Source of the DNA: DATGCT01 sp964639325
Lineage (GTDB): Bacteria; Patescibacteriota; Minisyncoccia; UBA6257; GWB1-50-10
NCBI GenBank assembly: GCA_964639325.1
Contig: CAZXDO010000053.1
Location: forward strand, 1 to 35,353
Direction: 5' to 3'
Length of the DNA stretch: 35,353 nucleotides
The position numbers and the translations under genes are program-made. This document shows positions 28,332 to 35,353 of this stretch, piece by piece (the stretch's first letter is position 1; the number at the start of each line of letters is the position of its first letter). The notes under the pieces were generated by a model. It saw only the letters and a list, made by a program, of their open reading frames with translations, was not told where the DNA came from and did no database searches.

Positions 28332-30833
28332 ATGCCTAAAAAGAAAAAACTTTCAAAAAAACAGAAAAAAATAAAAAAGAAGCGTTTTTATATAACCGTC
28401 CTTTCTTTTGTTGTTTTATTTTTAATAATTTTAATAAGCGGAGTAGTTTATGCTTTTAATATAATCAATCAATTACCCCCTTTAGAACAATTTGGCTCTA
28501 GAAAAGTAAGCCAATCAACAAAGATATATGACCGAACCGGAGAGGTTCTTTTATATGAAATGTTTGGAGAAGAAAAAAGAACAATAGTTCCTTTTGATAA
28601 AGTTCCGGAAAATGTAAAAAATGCAACTTTAGCCACGGAAGATTCAAATTTTTATAACCAACCTGCTTTTGATTGGAAAGGTATTGTAAGAGCTCTTATT
28701 ATAGACATTAAAGAAGGGGGGTTTGCTCAGGGAGGGTCAACTATAACCCAACAGTTAGTTAAAAATGTATTTTTAACAAACGAAAAAACCATAGAAAGAA
28801 AAGTTAAGGAATTAATTCTTGCTATTAAACTCGAGTCCAAATACAGTAAAGATGAAATATTTTCTGCTTATTTAAACCAAATACCCTACGGATCTAATAC
28901 TTATGGAGTTGAGGCGGCTAGTCAAACTTTTTTTAATAAACCAATAGAAGAATTGAGTCTTTCTGAAGCAGCTACTCTAGCTGCTCTCCCTAAAGCTCCG
29001 AGTTACTACTCTCCCTGGGGCAGTCACGTTGAAGAATTAATAAGCCGTAGAGATTATGTGTTAAACAGAATGGCAGAATTAGGTCTTATAACAAAAGAAG
29101 AGGCTGAAATAAGTAAATCTAAGGAAATTTCTTTTAGCCCCCCTTCTTTGGGAACAATTAAAGCCCCTCACTTTTCAATAGCTGTTAAAGATTACCTTAT
29201 TGAAAAATACGGAAGAGAAACAACTTTAAACAGTGGTTTTAAGATAATAACCACTCTTGATTGGGAAATTCAGGAAATAGCCGAAGAAGTAATAAAAGAA
29301 GGCGCAGAACGAAATGAAAGCCTTTATGGTGGAAAAAACGCAGCTCTTGTGGCGCAAGATCCAAAAACGGGCCAGATATTAGCCATGGTTGGTTCTAGAG
29401 ATTATTTTAGCGAAGAAATTGAAGGAAACTTTAACGTTGCTGTACAAGGGCTTCGTCAACCGGGTTCAGCTTTGAAGCCTTTTGCCTACCTTACTGCTTT
29501 TGAAAAGGGATACACACCAAAAACAATAATTTATGACACTCACACCGAATTTACCTCCGGAGATCCTAACTGCCCGGCTATAATTACATCTACATCAGAT
29601 AAAAACAGCAACTGTTTTAATCCGGATAATTTTGATGGAGTTTTTCGCGGTCCCGTATCTATGGAAGAAGGATTGTCACAGTCAATAAACGTACCTTCTG
29701 TCAAGGCTTTGTATTTAGCTGGTTTTGATGATGTTTTAAAAACTCTTAATGACTTTGGTGTTTCTACTTTAAAAGAGAGGTGGAGATATGGACTTTCTTT
29801 GGTTTTGGGAGGTGGAGAAATCAAACTTATAGAATTAGTTAATGCATACGCAACTTTAGCTGAAGAAGGAAATTTTCACGAACAATCTCTTGTTCTTAAA
29901 ATAGAAGATTCGGAAGGTAAAGTAATAGAGGAATACAAAAATGAATCAGAAAAAGTATTTGACAAGGAACCGGTTAGGAAAATAAATCAAATCCTATCGG
30001 ATAAAAACCTGCGCTCAGACCTTTTTCAGAGCAGTCTTGGTATGACGGTATTCCCCGGGCGGGAAGTAGCTCTTAAAACGGGAACAACGAATGATTATAA
30101 AGATGCCTGGGCAATGGGGTATACTCCTTATTTAACAATAGGTGTTTGGGCCGGTAACAACAACAACACCCCTATGCACCAACAAGGATCCAGTATTCTT
30201 GCCGCTGTTCCAATGTGGAGTGATTTTTTAAACAAAGTTTTTGAAATAGAAAAGTTCCCAAAAGATGTATTTAGCCGACCCCAAAAAGATGATTTAATTA
30301 ATAAACCTATGTTAAATGGCGAGTCAGTTTTTCTTCCTGTTGTTGATAATGAAACCTACCCCCAAATTCACTCTATTCTTCATTGGGTAAACAAAGAGAA
30401 ACCCTTAGGAGAAGCGCCTCAAAACCCAACTCAAGACCCCCAATACTTAAATTGGGAATTGTCTGTTACTAATTGGGCTAGAAAAAATATTCCTAATTTT
30501 TATAAATACAACAAAACCCTTCCTGGAAATATAGATTTTACTAATATTTCCACTAAAAATAATTTATCTATTCAATTCAAAAAACCCCAAAACGGAGATT
30601 ATATTGATGGTCCTTTTATAATTCAAGCAGATATAAATTCTATAAACACATTAAATAAAATAGAACTATACTTTAATAATAAGTTGGTACAAAAATTAAA
30701 CATTTCGGGAAATAATTATAGTTATTTTTACTACCTTAATAAACCATTATCATCACAAAACTCTATAGAAATAAGAGTAACCGACGAAGAAGGTGTTCAA
30801 AAAAGAGAATCTTTAATTGTTTTTAAAAAATAA
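28332..30833 (+). CDS. Class A penicillin-binding protein (PBP1A-like)
   Basis: This bifunctional enzyme polymerises and cross-links peptidoglycan outside the membrane. From the ATG at 28332 (833 residues) a Lys-rich cytoplasmic tail precedes one membrane helix (about 24-46). The glycosyltransferase 51 domain has EDSNFYNQPAFDWKGIVRA and GGSTITQQLVKN. The transpeptidase domain has the SxxK motif in PGSALKPF, SxN in SQSINVPSV and KTGTTNDYKDAWAMGY. The last 90 or so residues resemble an immunoglobulin-like beta domain. All catalytic motifs are present. With murB and the Mur ligase in the window, this supports a working peptidoglycan pathway. It converges with dnaN across a shared terminator. Confidence 0.94.
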   Translation: MPKKKKLSKKQKKIKKKRFYITVLSFVVLFLIILISGVVYAFNIINQLPPLEQFGSRKVSQSTKIYDRTGEVLLYEMFGEEKRTIVPFDKVPENVKNATLATEDSNFYNQPAFDWKGIVRALIIDIKEGGFAQGGSTITQQLVKNVFLTNEKTIERKVKELILAIKLESKYSKDEIFSAYLNQIPYGSNTYGVEAASQTFFNKPIEELSLSEAATLAALPKAPSYYSPWGSHVEELISRRDYVLNRMAELGLITKEEAEISKSKEISFSPPSLGTIKAPHFSIAVKDYLIEKYGRETTLNSGFKIITTLDWEIQEIAEEVIKEGAERNESLYGGKNAALVAQDPKTGQILAMVGSRDYFSEEIEGNFNVAVQGLRQPGSALKPFAYLTAFEKGYTPKTIIYDTHTEFTSGDPNCPAIITSTSDKNSNCFNPDNFDGVFRGPVSMEEGLSQSINVPSVKALYLAGFDDVLKTLNDFGVSTLKERWRYGLSLVLGGGEIKLIELVNAYATLAEEGNFHEQSLVLKIEDSEGKVIEEYKNESEKVFDKEPVRKINQILSDKNLRSDLFQSSLGMTVFPGREVALKTGTTNDYKDAWAMGYTPYLTIGVWAGNNNNTPMHQQGSSILAAVPMWSDFLNKVFEIEKFPKDVFSRPQKDDLINKPMLNGESVFLPVVDNETYPQIHSILHWVNKEKPLGEAPQNPTQDPQYLNWELSVTNWARKNIPNFYKYNKTLPGNIDFTNISTKNNLSIQFKKPQNGDYIDGPFIIQADINSINTLNKIELYFNNKLVQKLNISGNNYSYFYYLNKPLSSQNSIEIRVTDEEGVQKRESLIVFKK

Positions 30834-30867
30834 AAAAACCCACTAATAAATTATTAATGGGTTTTTT
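30833..30867. terminator. Bidirectional terminator between the PBP gene and dnaN
   Basis: AAAAAACCCA pairs with TGGGTTTTTT, with an inner TAATAA / TTATTA extension. The A-run and T-run let it work for both convergent genes. Confidence 0.85.
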
Positions 30868-30877
30868 GTTTTAATCA

Positions 30878-31996
30878 CTACCTCCTAATAGGCATAACTA
30901 CATAAATAATATTCTTTTCCTTTTTAGTTTTAATAGTAACGGGTTTTTCCGGTTCGGTTATACCAAAAACAACATCTTCATCTTTGTAAATTTTCAATCC
31001 ATCCAAAACATATTTCCAATTAAAAGATATTTCCATTTCTTCTTTTTGTTCTCCTTTGATTGAAACAGGAACACGATACCTGTTCTCCCCTATAGTGTCG
31101 TTTGTAGAATAAACTTCTAAAATTTTTCCTTTTTTAGGTATTTTAAAAACAATATCATTGGCTTTACCAACAAAAACTTTTGTAAGTTTTACTGCGTTAA
31201 TTAATTCCTCTCTATCAACCCAAATTTCTTCATTTGTGTTTTTAGGAATAATACTTTTATAATCCGGAAAATTACCGTCAACAAGTCTTGATATTATTAC
31301 TCTATCCTCGGCTTTAAAAAGAATTTGATTAGAATCGGTAAAAATATCAATTTCCTTATCTTCGCCAAAAACCCTTAAAACACTATCTACTGTTTTTAAA
31401 GGGATTATTATTTTAAGAGAGTTGAAATTAGAAGACGTTTCATTTTGTTTCAAGGTTTCCTCAACTAACCTAAAACTATCAGTTCCCACGAGAGTTAGTT
31501 GGTTATTATCAAAATAAAAATAAACTCCATTTATTTCCGGTCTTATTTCTGAATAATGCGTAGCTGTTAAAGCTCTTTCTAAAGATTTTTTTAGAATATT
31601 TGAATTTATTGATAAAGATTTTGATTTGTCTTGAATTGTAGGAATAATTGGGTACTCCTCGGGTTTCTCAGAATTTAAAACACCTTCATAATTATCAGCT
31701 TTGATAGTTAATTTTTGTTTACTACTTTCTAATTGAATTTTTTCCGAATTAATATTTTTAACAATCTTACTTAAAATATCAAAAGAAATAATTACTACAC
31801 CCTTATCAACAACTTTTCCAGAAGATATATGTTCTATAGCTAATTCTAAATTAGTAGAAATAAATTTTATTTGGTTGTTTTCTAAGCCCTCAATCTTAAC
31901 ATTTTTTAAAATCTGAAGATTTTCTCCGGAACCAATAGACTTTTCCACAGAGTTTAGGGCATCTATTAAATTATCTTTTAATATTATTATTTTCAT
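30878..31996 (-). CDS. dnaN: DNA polymerase III beta sliding clamp
   Basis: The beta clamp encircles DNA and tethers polymerase and repair enzymes. The 372-residue protein is built of three similar domains. It shows MKIIILKDNLIDALNSVEKS at the start, ISFDILSKIVKNINSEKIQL in domain 1, then YSEIRPEINGVYFYF and VGTDSFRLVEE in domain 2, and VDGNFPDYKSIIPKN before domain 3. The C-terminal VVMPIRR is the usual end that forms part of the partner-binding pocket. Length is normal. It lies 142 bp downstream of dnaA on the same strand, the classic dnaA-dnaN order. Confidence 0.95.
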   Translation of the reverse strand: MKIIILKDNLIDALNSVEKSIGSGENLQILKNVKIEGLENNQIKFISTNLELAIEHISSGKVVDKGVVIISFDILSKIVKNINSEKIQLESSKQKLTIKADNYEGVLNSEKPEEYPIIPTIQDKSKSLSINSNILKKSLERALTATHYSEIRPEINGVYFYFDNNQLTLVGTDSFRLVEETLKQNETSSNFNSLKIIIPLKTVDSVLRVFGEDKEIDIFTDSNQILFKAEDRVIISRLVDGNFPDYKSIIPKNTNEEIWVDREELINAVKLTKVFVGKANDIVFKIPKKGKILEVYSTNDTIGENRYRVPVSIKGEQKEEMEISFNWKYVLDGLKIYKDEDVVFGITEPEKPVTIKTKKEKNIIYVVMPIRR

Positions 31997-32023
31997 AGTA
32001 GTGGTAGTAGGTGTTTTATTTAT

Positions 32024-32032
32024 TATGGATAA
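32024..32032 (-). promoter_or_regulatory. Near-consensus DnaA box in the dnaA-dnaN gap
   Basis: On the minus strand TTATCCATA differs from the DnaA-box consensus by one base. It lies in the 142-bp gap between dnaA and dnaN, a common second location for boxes. Confidence 0.4.
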
Positions 32033-32138
32033 CTCGTGTTTTTTTCACAACCAAGCGTTTTTGTAACTTGATAACTACTGGATATCTATCTAATAAAAAC
32101 TTAATTACTTGTTGATTTCTTTTTAGGATATGAATAAT

Positions 32139-33509
32139 TTATCTATATAATTGCTCTTTTATCAACATAATTTTCTGGTTTAAGGTAGAATCTTCATTTA
32201 TTTTCTTTGATATTTTATTACAAGCATGAATTACGGTTGTGTGATCTCTTTTACCTAATTTTTCTCCAATATTTGGATACGACATTTTTAAAATATCTCT
32301 CATTAAATACATAGAAATTTGACGAGGTTGAACTACTTCTTTTTTTCTACTTCTTTTTTCAATATCCATTTCTTTAAGCTCAAAAAAACCAGCCACTGTT
32401 TTTATTATATCCTTTACGGTAATATTTTTCGATGGAGTTTCCGAAGTTTCACTAATTATTTTTTCGAGTCTTTTTGTGTTTATTTTTTCATTTTTAAAAT
32501 CTTGGTAAAAAATCACTTTATTTAAAACACCCTCCAACTCCCTAATATTCTTTTGGACCTTAGCAGCAATAACCTCAGTTATTTTTTCTTCTATAGACCA
32601 ATTATTTGCCTGGGCTTTGGTTTTTAATATAGCTAGACGCGTCTCGTAGTCGGGGTAACTGACATCTGCTACCATCCCCCCCTCAAAACGGCTTCTAAGG
32701 CGCTCTTCAAGGGTAGGAATGGAAGCCGGAGGACGATCCGAAGATAATATAATCTGTTTGTTTTGTTCATATAAAGCATTAAAAGTGTAAAAAAATTCTT
32801 GTTCCGTTGCTGCTTTTCCACTAATAAACTGAATATCGTCTATTATTAACATATCAATGTCTCTATACTTCTTTTTAACATCTTCCATTCTTTTGTCTCT
32901 AATAGCCCAAACCACATCGTTTATAAATTTTTCGGAGGTTACATAAAGAACAGAAGATTTTTTCTTTCCTCTTCTAACCACCTCATTTCCAGCGGCTTGA
33001 ATGAGATGAGTTTTTCCAAGCCCAACCTTTCCGTAAATAAAAAGAGGATTATATTTTGTTCCCACGTTATTTATTACTGCCTGAACAGCGGCATAAGCTA
33101 ACTCATTTGAACCGCCAACCACAAAAGTATCAAGAGTGTAGCGAGGATTTAGATTTGTTTTTGAATCAACCCTTGTTTCAATAAGAGAGTTTTGAGATTC
33201 TGTTTCTTGACCCTTTTTTATTTTTTTATTTTCCTTGATGGTCGCGGGTTTTGTTTTTTCGTTTACAACCACATAATCTATTTCTTTTATTCCACCATCT
33301 ATATTTCTAAGAGAACCTAGTATAAGTTTATGGTATCTATTTTTAACCCATTCTTTGGCAAAGTTATTTGGTAAACCAACAATCACCTTACCTTTTTTGT
33401 CATCCTTTTCCACTAACTGACTTTGTTTTAACCAAGTTAAAAAATTTGGTTTAGAAATCTGAAGTTCAACCTCTCCTAAAACAGCTTTCCAAATATCTTT
33501 TGTATTCAT
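32139..33509 (-). CDS. dnaA: Chromosomal replication initiator DnaA
   Basis: DnaA binds its boxes at oriC and melts the duplex. The 456-residue protein has domain I (MNTKDIWKAVLGEVELQISK and TWLKQSQ), a short charged linker, the AAA+ domain with Walker A GKVGLGKTH (160-168), Walker B MLIIDDIQFI and EERLRSRFEGG, and the C-terminal DNA-binding domain with VVQPRQISMYLMRD and the signature RDHTTVIHACNKI. All key motifs are present; Walker A has K where G is common at its second position. The gene points away from rpmH, with the likely origin between them. Confidence 0.97.
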   Translation of the reverse strand: MNTKDIWKAVLGEVELQISKPNFLTWLKQSQLVEKDDKKGKVIVGLPNNFAKEWVKNRYHKLILGSLRNIDGGIKEIDYVVVNEKTKPATIKENKKIKKGQETESQNSLIETRVDSKTNLNPRYTLDTFVVGGSNELAYAAVQAVINNVGTKYNPLFIYGKVGLGKTHLIQAAGNEVVRRGKKKSSVLYVTSEKFINDVVWAIRDKRMEDVKKKYRDIDMLIIDDIQFISGKAATEQEFFYTFNALYEQNKQIILSSDRPPASIPTLEERLRSRFEGGMVADVSYPDYETRLAILKTKAQANNWSIEEKITEVIAAKVQKNIRELEGVLNKVIFYQDFKNEKINTKRLEKIISETSETPSKNITVKDIIKTVAGFFELKEMDIEKRSRKKEVVQPRQISMYLMRDILKMSYPNIGEKLGKRDHTTVIHACNKISKKINEDSTLNQKIMLIKEQLYR

Positions 33510-33799
33510 GTGTTATGAAAAAAATTAAATTCTATTTATCTTAATACTAAAACTTTGTTCAAGATATTACCAACCAAACAAATGTGGTCTAGTTGTTAAT
33601 AAAGTGTGGATAACTAGTTTTGTTTTTTCTTTTAAATTTCCTTGAAAACGTTTAAAAATTACTTTATTCTTTATGGATAGAGTTTGTTTCTGAGCAGGCC
33701 CATTTACGCCCCGTCGAAAATCACTTTCTTTGTAATAGTAAAGGGGTGATTATTAACACAATAACAAGGTTTAAAAAAAGATATTAAATTTTAAAAAAC
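33510..33799. other. Probable replication origin region between dnaA and rpmH
   Basis: The 290-bp gap between divergent dnaA and rpmH is the standard place for oriC. It has one perfect DnaA box on the minus strand (33605-33613), a weaker one at 33672-33680 (7 of 9), and a very AT-rich stretch between them that could unwind. The region 33690-33760 is less AT-rich and has a weak AATCAC / GTGATT dyad, perhaps part of the rpmH leader. Box number is low for a classical oriC, so the call rests largely on gene order. Confidence 0.5.
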
Positions 33800-33937
33800 A
33801 TGCCTAAAAGAACGTATCAACCAAAAAAGAAGAAAAGAAAAAAGACACATGGTTTCTTAAAAAGAAACAAAAGTGCCGGCGGTAAAAAAGTTGTAAAAAA
33901 CCGCAGAAGAAAAAATAGGGAAGAGCTTACAAAATAA
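33800..33937 (+). CDS. rpmH: 50S ribosomal protein L34
   Basis: A 45-codon frame encodes MPKRTYQPKKKKRKKTHGFL and then KRNKSAGGKKVVKNRRRKNR, the L34 pattern, with KRTYQP at the start and a lysine/arginine-rich body. L34 is a small protein of the large ribosomal subunit. Its position next to dnaA, and four bases before rnpA, is conserved across bacteria. Start ATG at 33800, stop TAA at 33935-33937. Confidence 0.95.
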   Translation: MPKRTYQPKKKKRKKTHGFLKRNKSAGGKKVVKNRRRKNREELTK

Positions 33938-33941
33938 CGGA

Positions 33942-34193
33942 ATGAAGGAGCAAAAGCTGGTTTTTGTAAAAAAAACCAAAAACAATACCAAACCCATTAT
34001 TGTAGTAAGTAAAAAAATATCCCAAAAAGCAGTTGAAAGAAATAAAATAAAAAGAAGAATTAGGGAGATAATAAAGAAATACCCCTTGGAAAAAACTCAA
34101 GGATGTAAGATAATTGTCGCCGCTCCCCAACCTCTTGATTTATCTTATCAACAACTGGAAGAAGAAATAAAAAAAGAAATATTTAATAACTAA
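33942..34193 (+). CDS. rnpA: Ribonuclease P protein component, N-terminally short
   Basis: RnpA helps the RNase P RNA trim tRNA 5' ends. The 83-residue product has the strand PIIVVSKKISQKAVERNKIK and the following RNR-type helix RRIREIIKKY, the diagnostic RNA-binding part, and the final strand GCKIIVAAPQPL. Usual RnpA proteins have 105-125 residues and start with a helix (KKxxdF) and first strand that are missing here. The ATG comes four bases after rpmH, so there is no room for a longer form. The gene is followed directly by yidC. Confidence 0.9.
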   Translation: MKEQKLVFVKKTKNNTKPIIVVSKKISQKAVERNKIKRRIREIIKKYPLEKTQGCKIIVAAPQPLDLSYQQLEEEIKKEIFNN

Positions 34194-34194
34194 T

Positions 34195-34917
34195 ATGGCC
34201 AACTTATTTAATAATTATGTTTTTGAACCAATTCTTTCTCTTTTGATATGGGTATACCAAAACATATCTCTTGGTGATTTAGGTTTGGCGATTATTATTC
34301 TCACCCTCCTTATAAGAGTAGTTCTTCTTCCCTTTTTTTATAAAAGCTCTAAAGACCAGGCTTTAATAAGAAAAATACAACCCAAAGTTAACGAAATAAA
34401 AAAGAAATACAAGGAAGATAAAGAAAAGCAAGGAAAAGAGCTTATGAATCTTTACAAAGAACACAAACTTAACCCGTTCTCCGGGTTTCTTCTTTTAATT
34501 ATTCAACTTCCAATATTTTTTGCCCTCTTCAGAATATTTAGGAATCCTGAGTTGATAACCGAAACTTTTAACCACGTAACCGCTTTTGGTTTGATAAACC
34601 TTACCGAAATAGTTATTCCTGTTGTTGCGGTTGCCGCCATACTTCAATATTTCCAAGGAAAAATTTCCTTAGCAATTAATAAAACAAGCAACAATCAACA
34701 AAACAACAACCCTATAGCAAAAATGGGAAATTCAATGGTTTACATCGCCCCCATTCTTTCTTTTGTTATATTAATTCAACTTCCTTCAGCTCTTGCTGTG
34801 TATTGGATAACCTCGTCTCTATTTTCAATTGGCCAGCAGTTTGTTATAAATAAAAAAATAGCCGAGACAGATGAGAAGTTAGAAAATAACAAAAAAGAAA
34901 ATGGAAAAAATAATTAA
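34195..34917 (+). CDS. yidC: Membrane protein insertase YidC/Oxa1
   Basis: YidC inserts and folds membrane proteins, with or without SecYEG. The 240-residue protein matches the five-segment core. A first segment (LLIWVYQNISLGDLGLAIII) is followed by LLIRVVLLPFFYKSS with the conserved hydrophilic-groove Arg, then a cytoplasmic coiled hairpin (IQPKVNEIKKKYKEDKEKQG), LNPFSGFLLLIIQLPIFFALF and two further segments. The tail is basic and polar. The large periplasmic domain of proteobacterial YidC is absent, as in Gram-positive types. It lies two bases after rnpA and overlaps jag by 17 bp. Confidence 0.94.
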   Translation: MANLFNNYVFEPILSLLIWVYQNISLGDLGLAIIILTLLIRVVLLPFFYKSSKDQALIRKIQPKVNEIKKKYKEDKEKQGKELMNLYKEHKLNPFSGFLLLIIQLPIFFALFRIFRNPELITETFNHVTAFGLINLTEIVIPVVAVAAILQYFQGKISLAINKTSNNQQNNNPIAKMGNSMVYIAPILSFVILIQLPSALAVYWITSSLFSIGQQFVINKKIAETDEKLENNKKENGKNN

Positions 34918-35341
34918 CGAAATAAAAGAAATGATAACCCTTATGGGTTTTAACGATGACAAAGTTGAGTTAAGTGTTGATGAAGAGCATAGAAAGATAA
35001 TGGTTAAAATTGACGACGAGTCTATCCGTGAAAAGGTTACTTCTCAAGTAATGTCGGCTCTTGATATTATTATTAATCAGATATTAAGAAAGCACGATCT
35101 ACCCCACCACGTAATTGATTTAAATTATTATCGCAAAGAAAGAGAACGCCTTATTACCGAACTGGCTAGAGCGGCTGTTAAAAAAGCAACAATAACCAAA
35201 GAAGACGTAGAGCTCCCTTCTATGAATTCATACGAGAGAAGAATTGTTCATATGGAAATTTCAGCCCATCCGGAAATGGAGACAGAAAGTATTGGAGAAG
35301 GTAAAGAAAGAAGAGTTGTTATAAAGCACATAAAAGAATAA
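34901..35341 (+). CDS. jag: Jag/KhpB RNA-binding protein (KH and R3H domains)
   Basis: Jag (KhpB) proteins bind RNA and in several bacteria affect cell shape and division. The 146-residue product starts with a short helix, then a KH-like region (about 15-70), and ends with an R3H domain: RKERERLITELARAAVKKA (the R-x3-H-type helix region), then MNSYERRIVHMEISAHPEMETES (quoted to show ERRIVH), and GEGKERRVVI. The N-terminal Jag-N domain of longer members is missing. The gene overlaps yidC by 17 bp, completing the conserved rpmH-rnpA-yidC-jag order. Confidence 0.92.
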   Translation: MEKIINEIKEMITLMGFNDDKVELSVDEEHRKIMVKIDDESIREKVTSQVMSALDIIINQILRKHDLPHHVIDLNYYRKERERLITELARAAVKKATITKEDVELPSMNSYERRIVHMEISAHPEMETESIGEGKERRVVIKHIKE

Positions 35342-35353
35342 AAAACAACACAT

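Overview
The window looks like a chromosomal segment from a small-genome, AT-rich bacterium of the Candidate Phyla Radiation (Patescibacteria), most likely Parcubacteria-like. This is inferred from compact, often shortened versions of universal proteins (RnpA, YebC, HolA, a half-size MFS protein, a Mur ligase without its N-terminal domain), a solitary GIY-YIG protein, bacterial PolX, a membrane-anchored tandem AAA+ protein and a type IV pilus ATPase. UGA is read as stop (end of the GIY-YIG gene), so the genetic code appears standard. No rRNA, CRISPR array, IS transposase or prophage was seen, and no tRNA apart from tmRNA.

Layout. 104-6189 (minus): amino-acid permease, LOG-like protein, beta-CASP metallo-hydrolase, then a ruvA / Mur ligase / MFS / archease operon. 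6214-11814 (plus): murB, a small membrane protein, a membrane-anchored ClpC/ClpB-like AAA+ protein, polX. 12062-13137 (minus): infC-rpmI-rplT. 13566-17940 (minus): ileS, smpB, ssrA (tmRNA). 18099-18356 (plus): rpsT. 18407-20820 (minus): holA, mutM and a lipoprotein. 20953-30833 (plus): GIY-YIG, pilB-type ATPase, a possible structured RNA, ruvB, tsaE, a stand-alone 5'-3' exonuclease, a histidine-kinase-like protein, yebC, ruvC, an acidic protein and a class A PBP. 30878-33509 (minus): dnaN and dnaA. 33800-35341 (plus): rpmH, rnpA, yidC, jag. The divergent dnaA/rpmH arrangement marks the likely origin at about 33.5-33.8 kb.

The genes are mainly housekeeping: replication and repair (dnaA, dnaN, holA, polX, mutM, ruvABC split over three places, 5'-3' exonuclease), translation and its rescue (ileS, infC, rpmI, rplT, rpsT, rpmH, rnpA, smpB-ssrA, tsaE), cell wall (murB, Mur ligase, PBP) and membrane biogenesis (yidC, pilB).

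The most unusual points are: (1) two copies of a GC-rich repeat with three hairpins (about 11.82-11.96 kb and 13.36-13.52 kb, opposite orientations), each at a gene's 3' end and each bracketed by a duplicated copy of that end (polX and ssrA), with compensating base changes in the stems; (2) an isoleucyl-tRNA synthetase carrying a complete histidine-phosphatase domain inserted between two CxxC pairs; (3) a membrane-anchored tandem AAA+ protein whose first ATPase domain has lost its Walker B acidic residues and arginine fingers; (4) a PAS histidine kinase with Gln in place of the phosphoacceptor His; (5) several genes with a TATAAT box 6-10 nt before the start codon, implying leaderless mRNAs, including one palindromic -10 box that appears to serve ruvA and murB in both directions.
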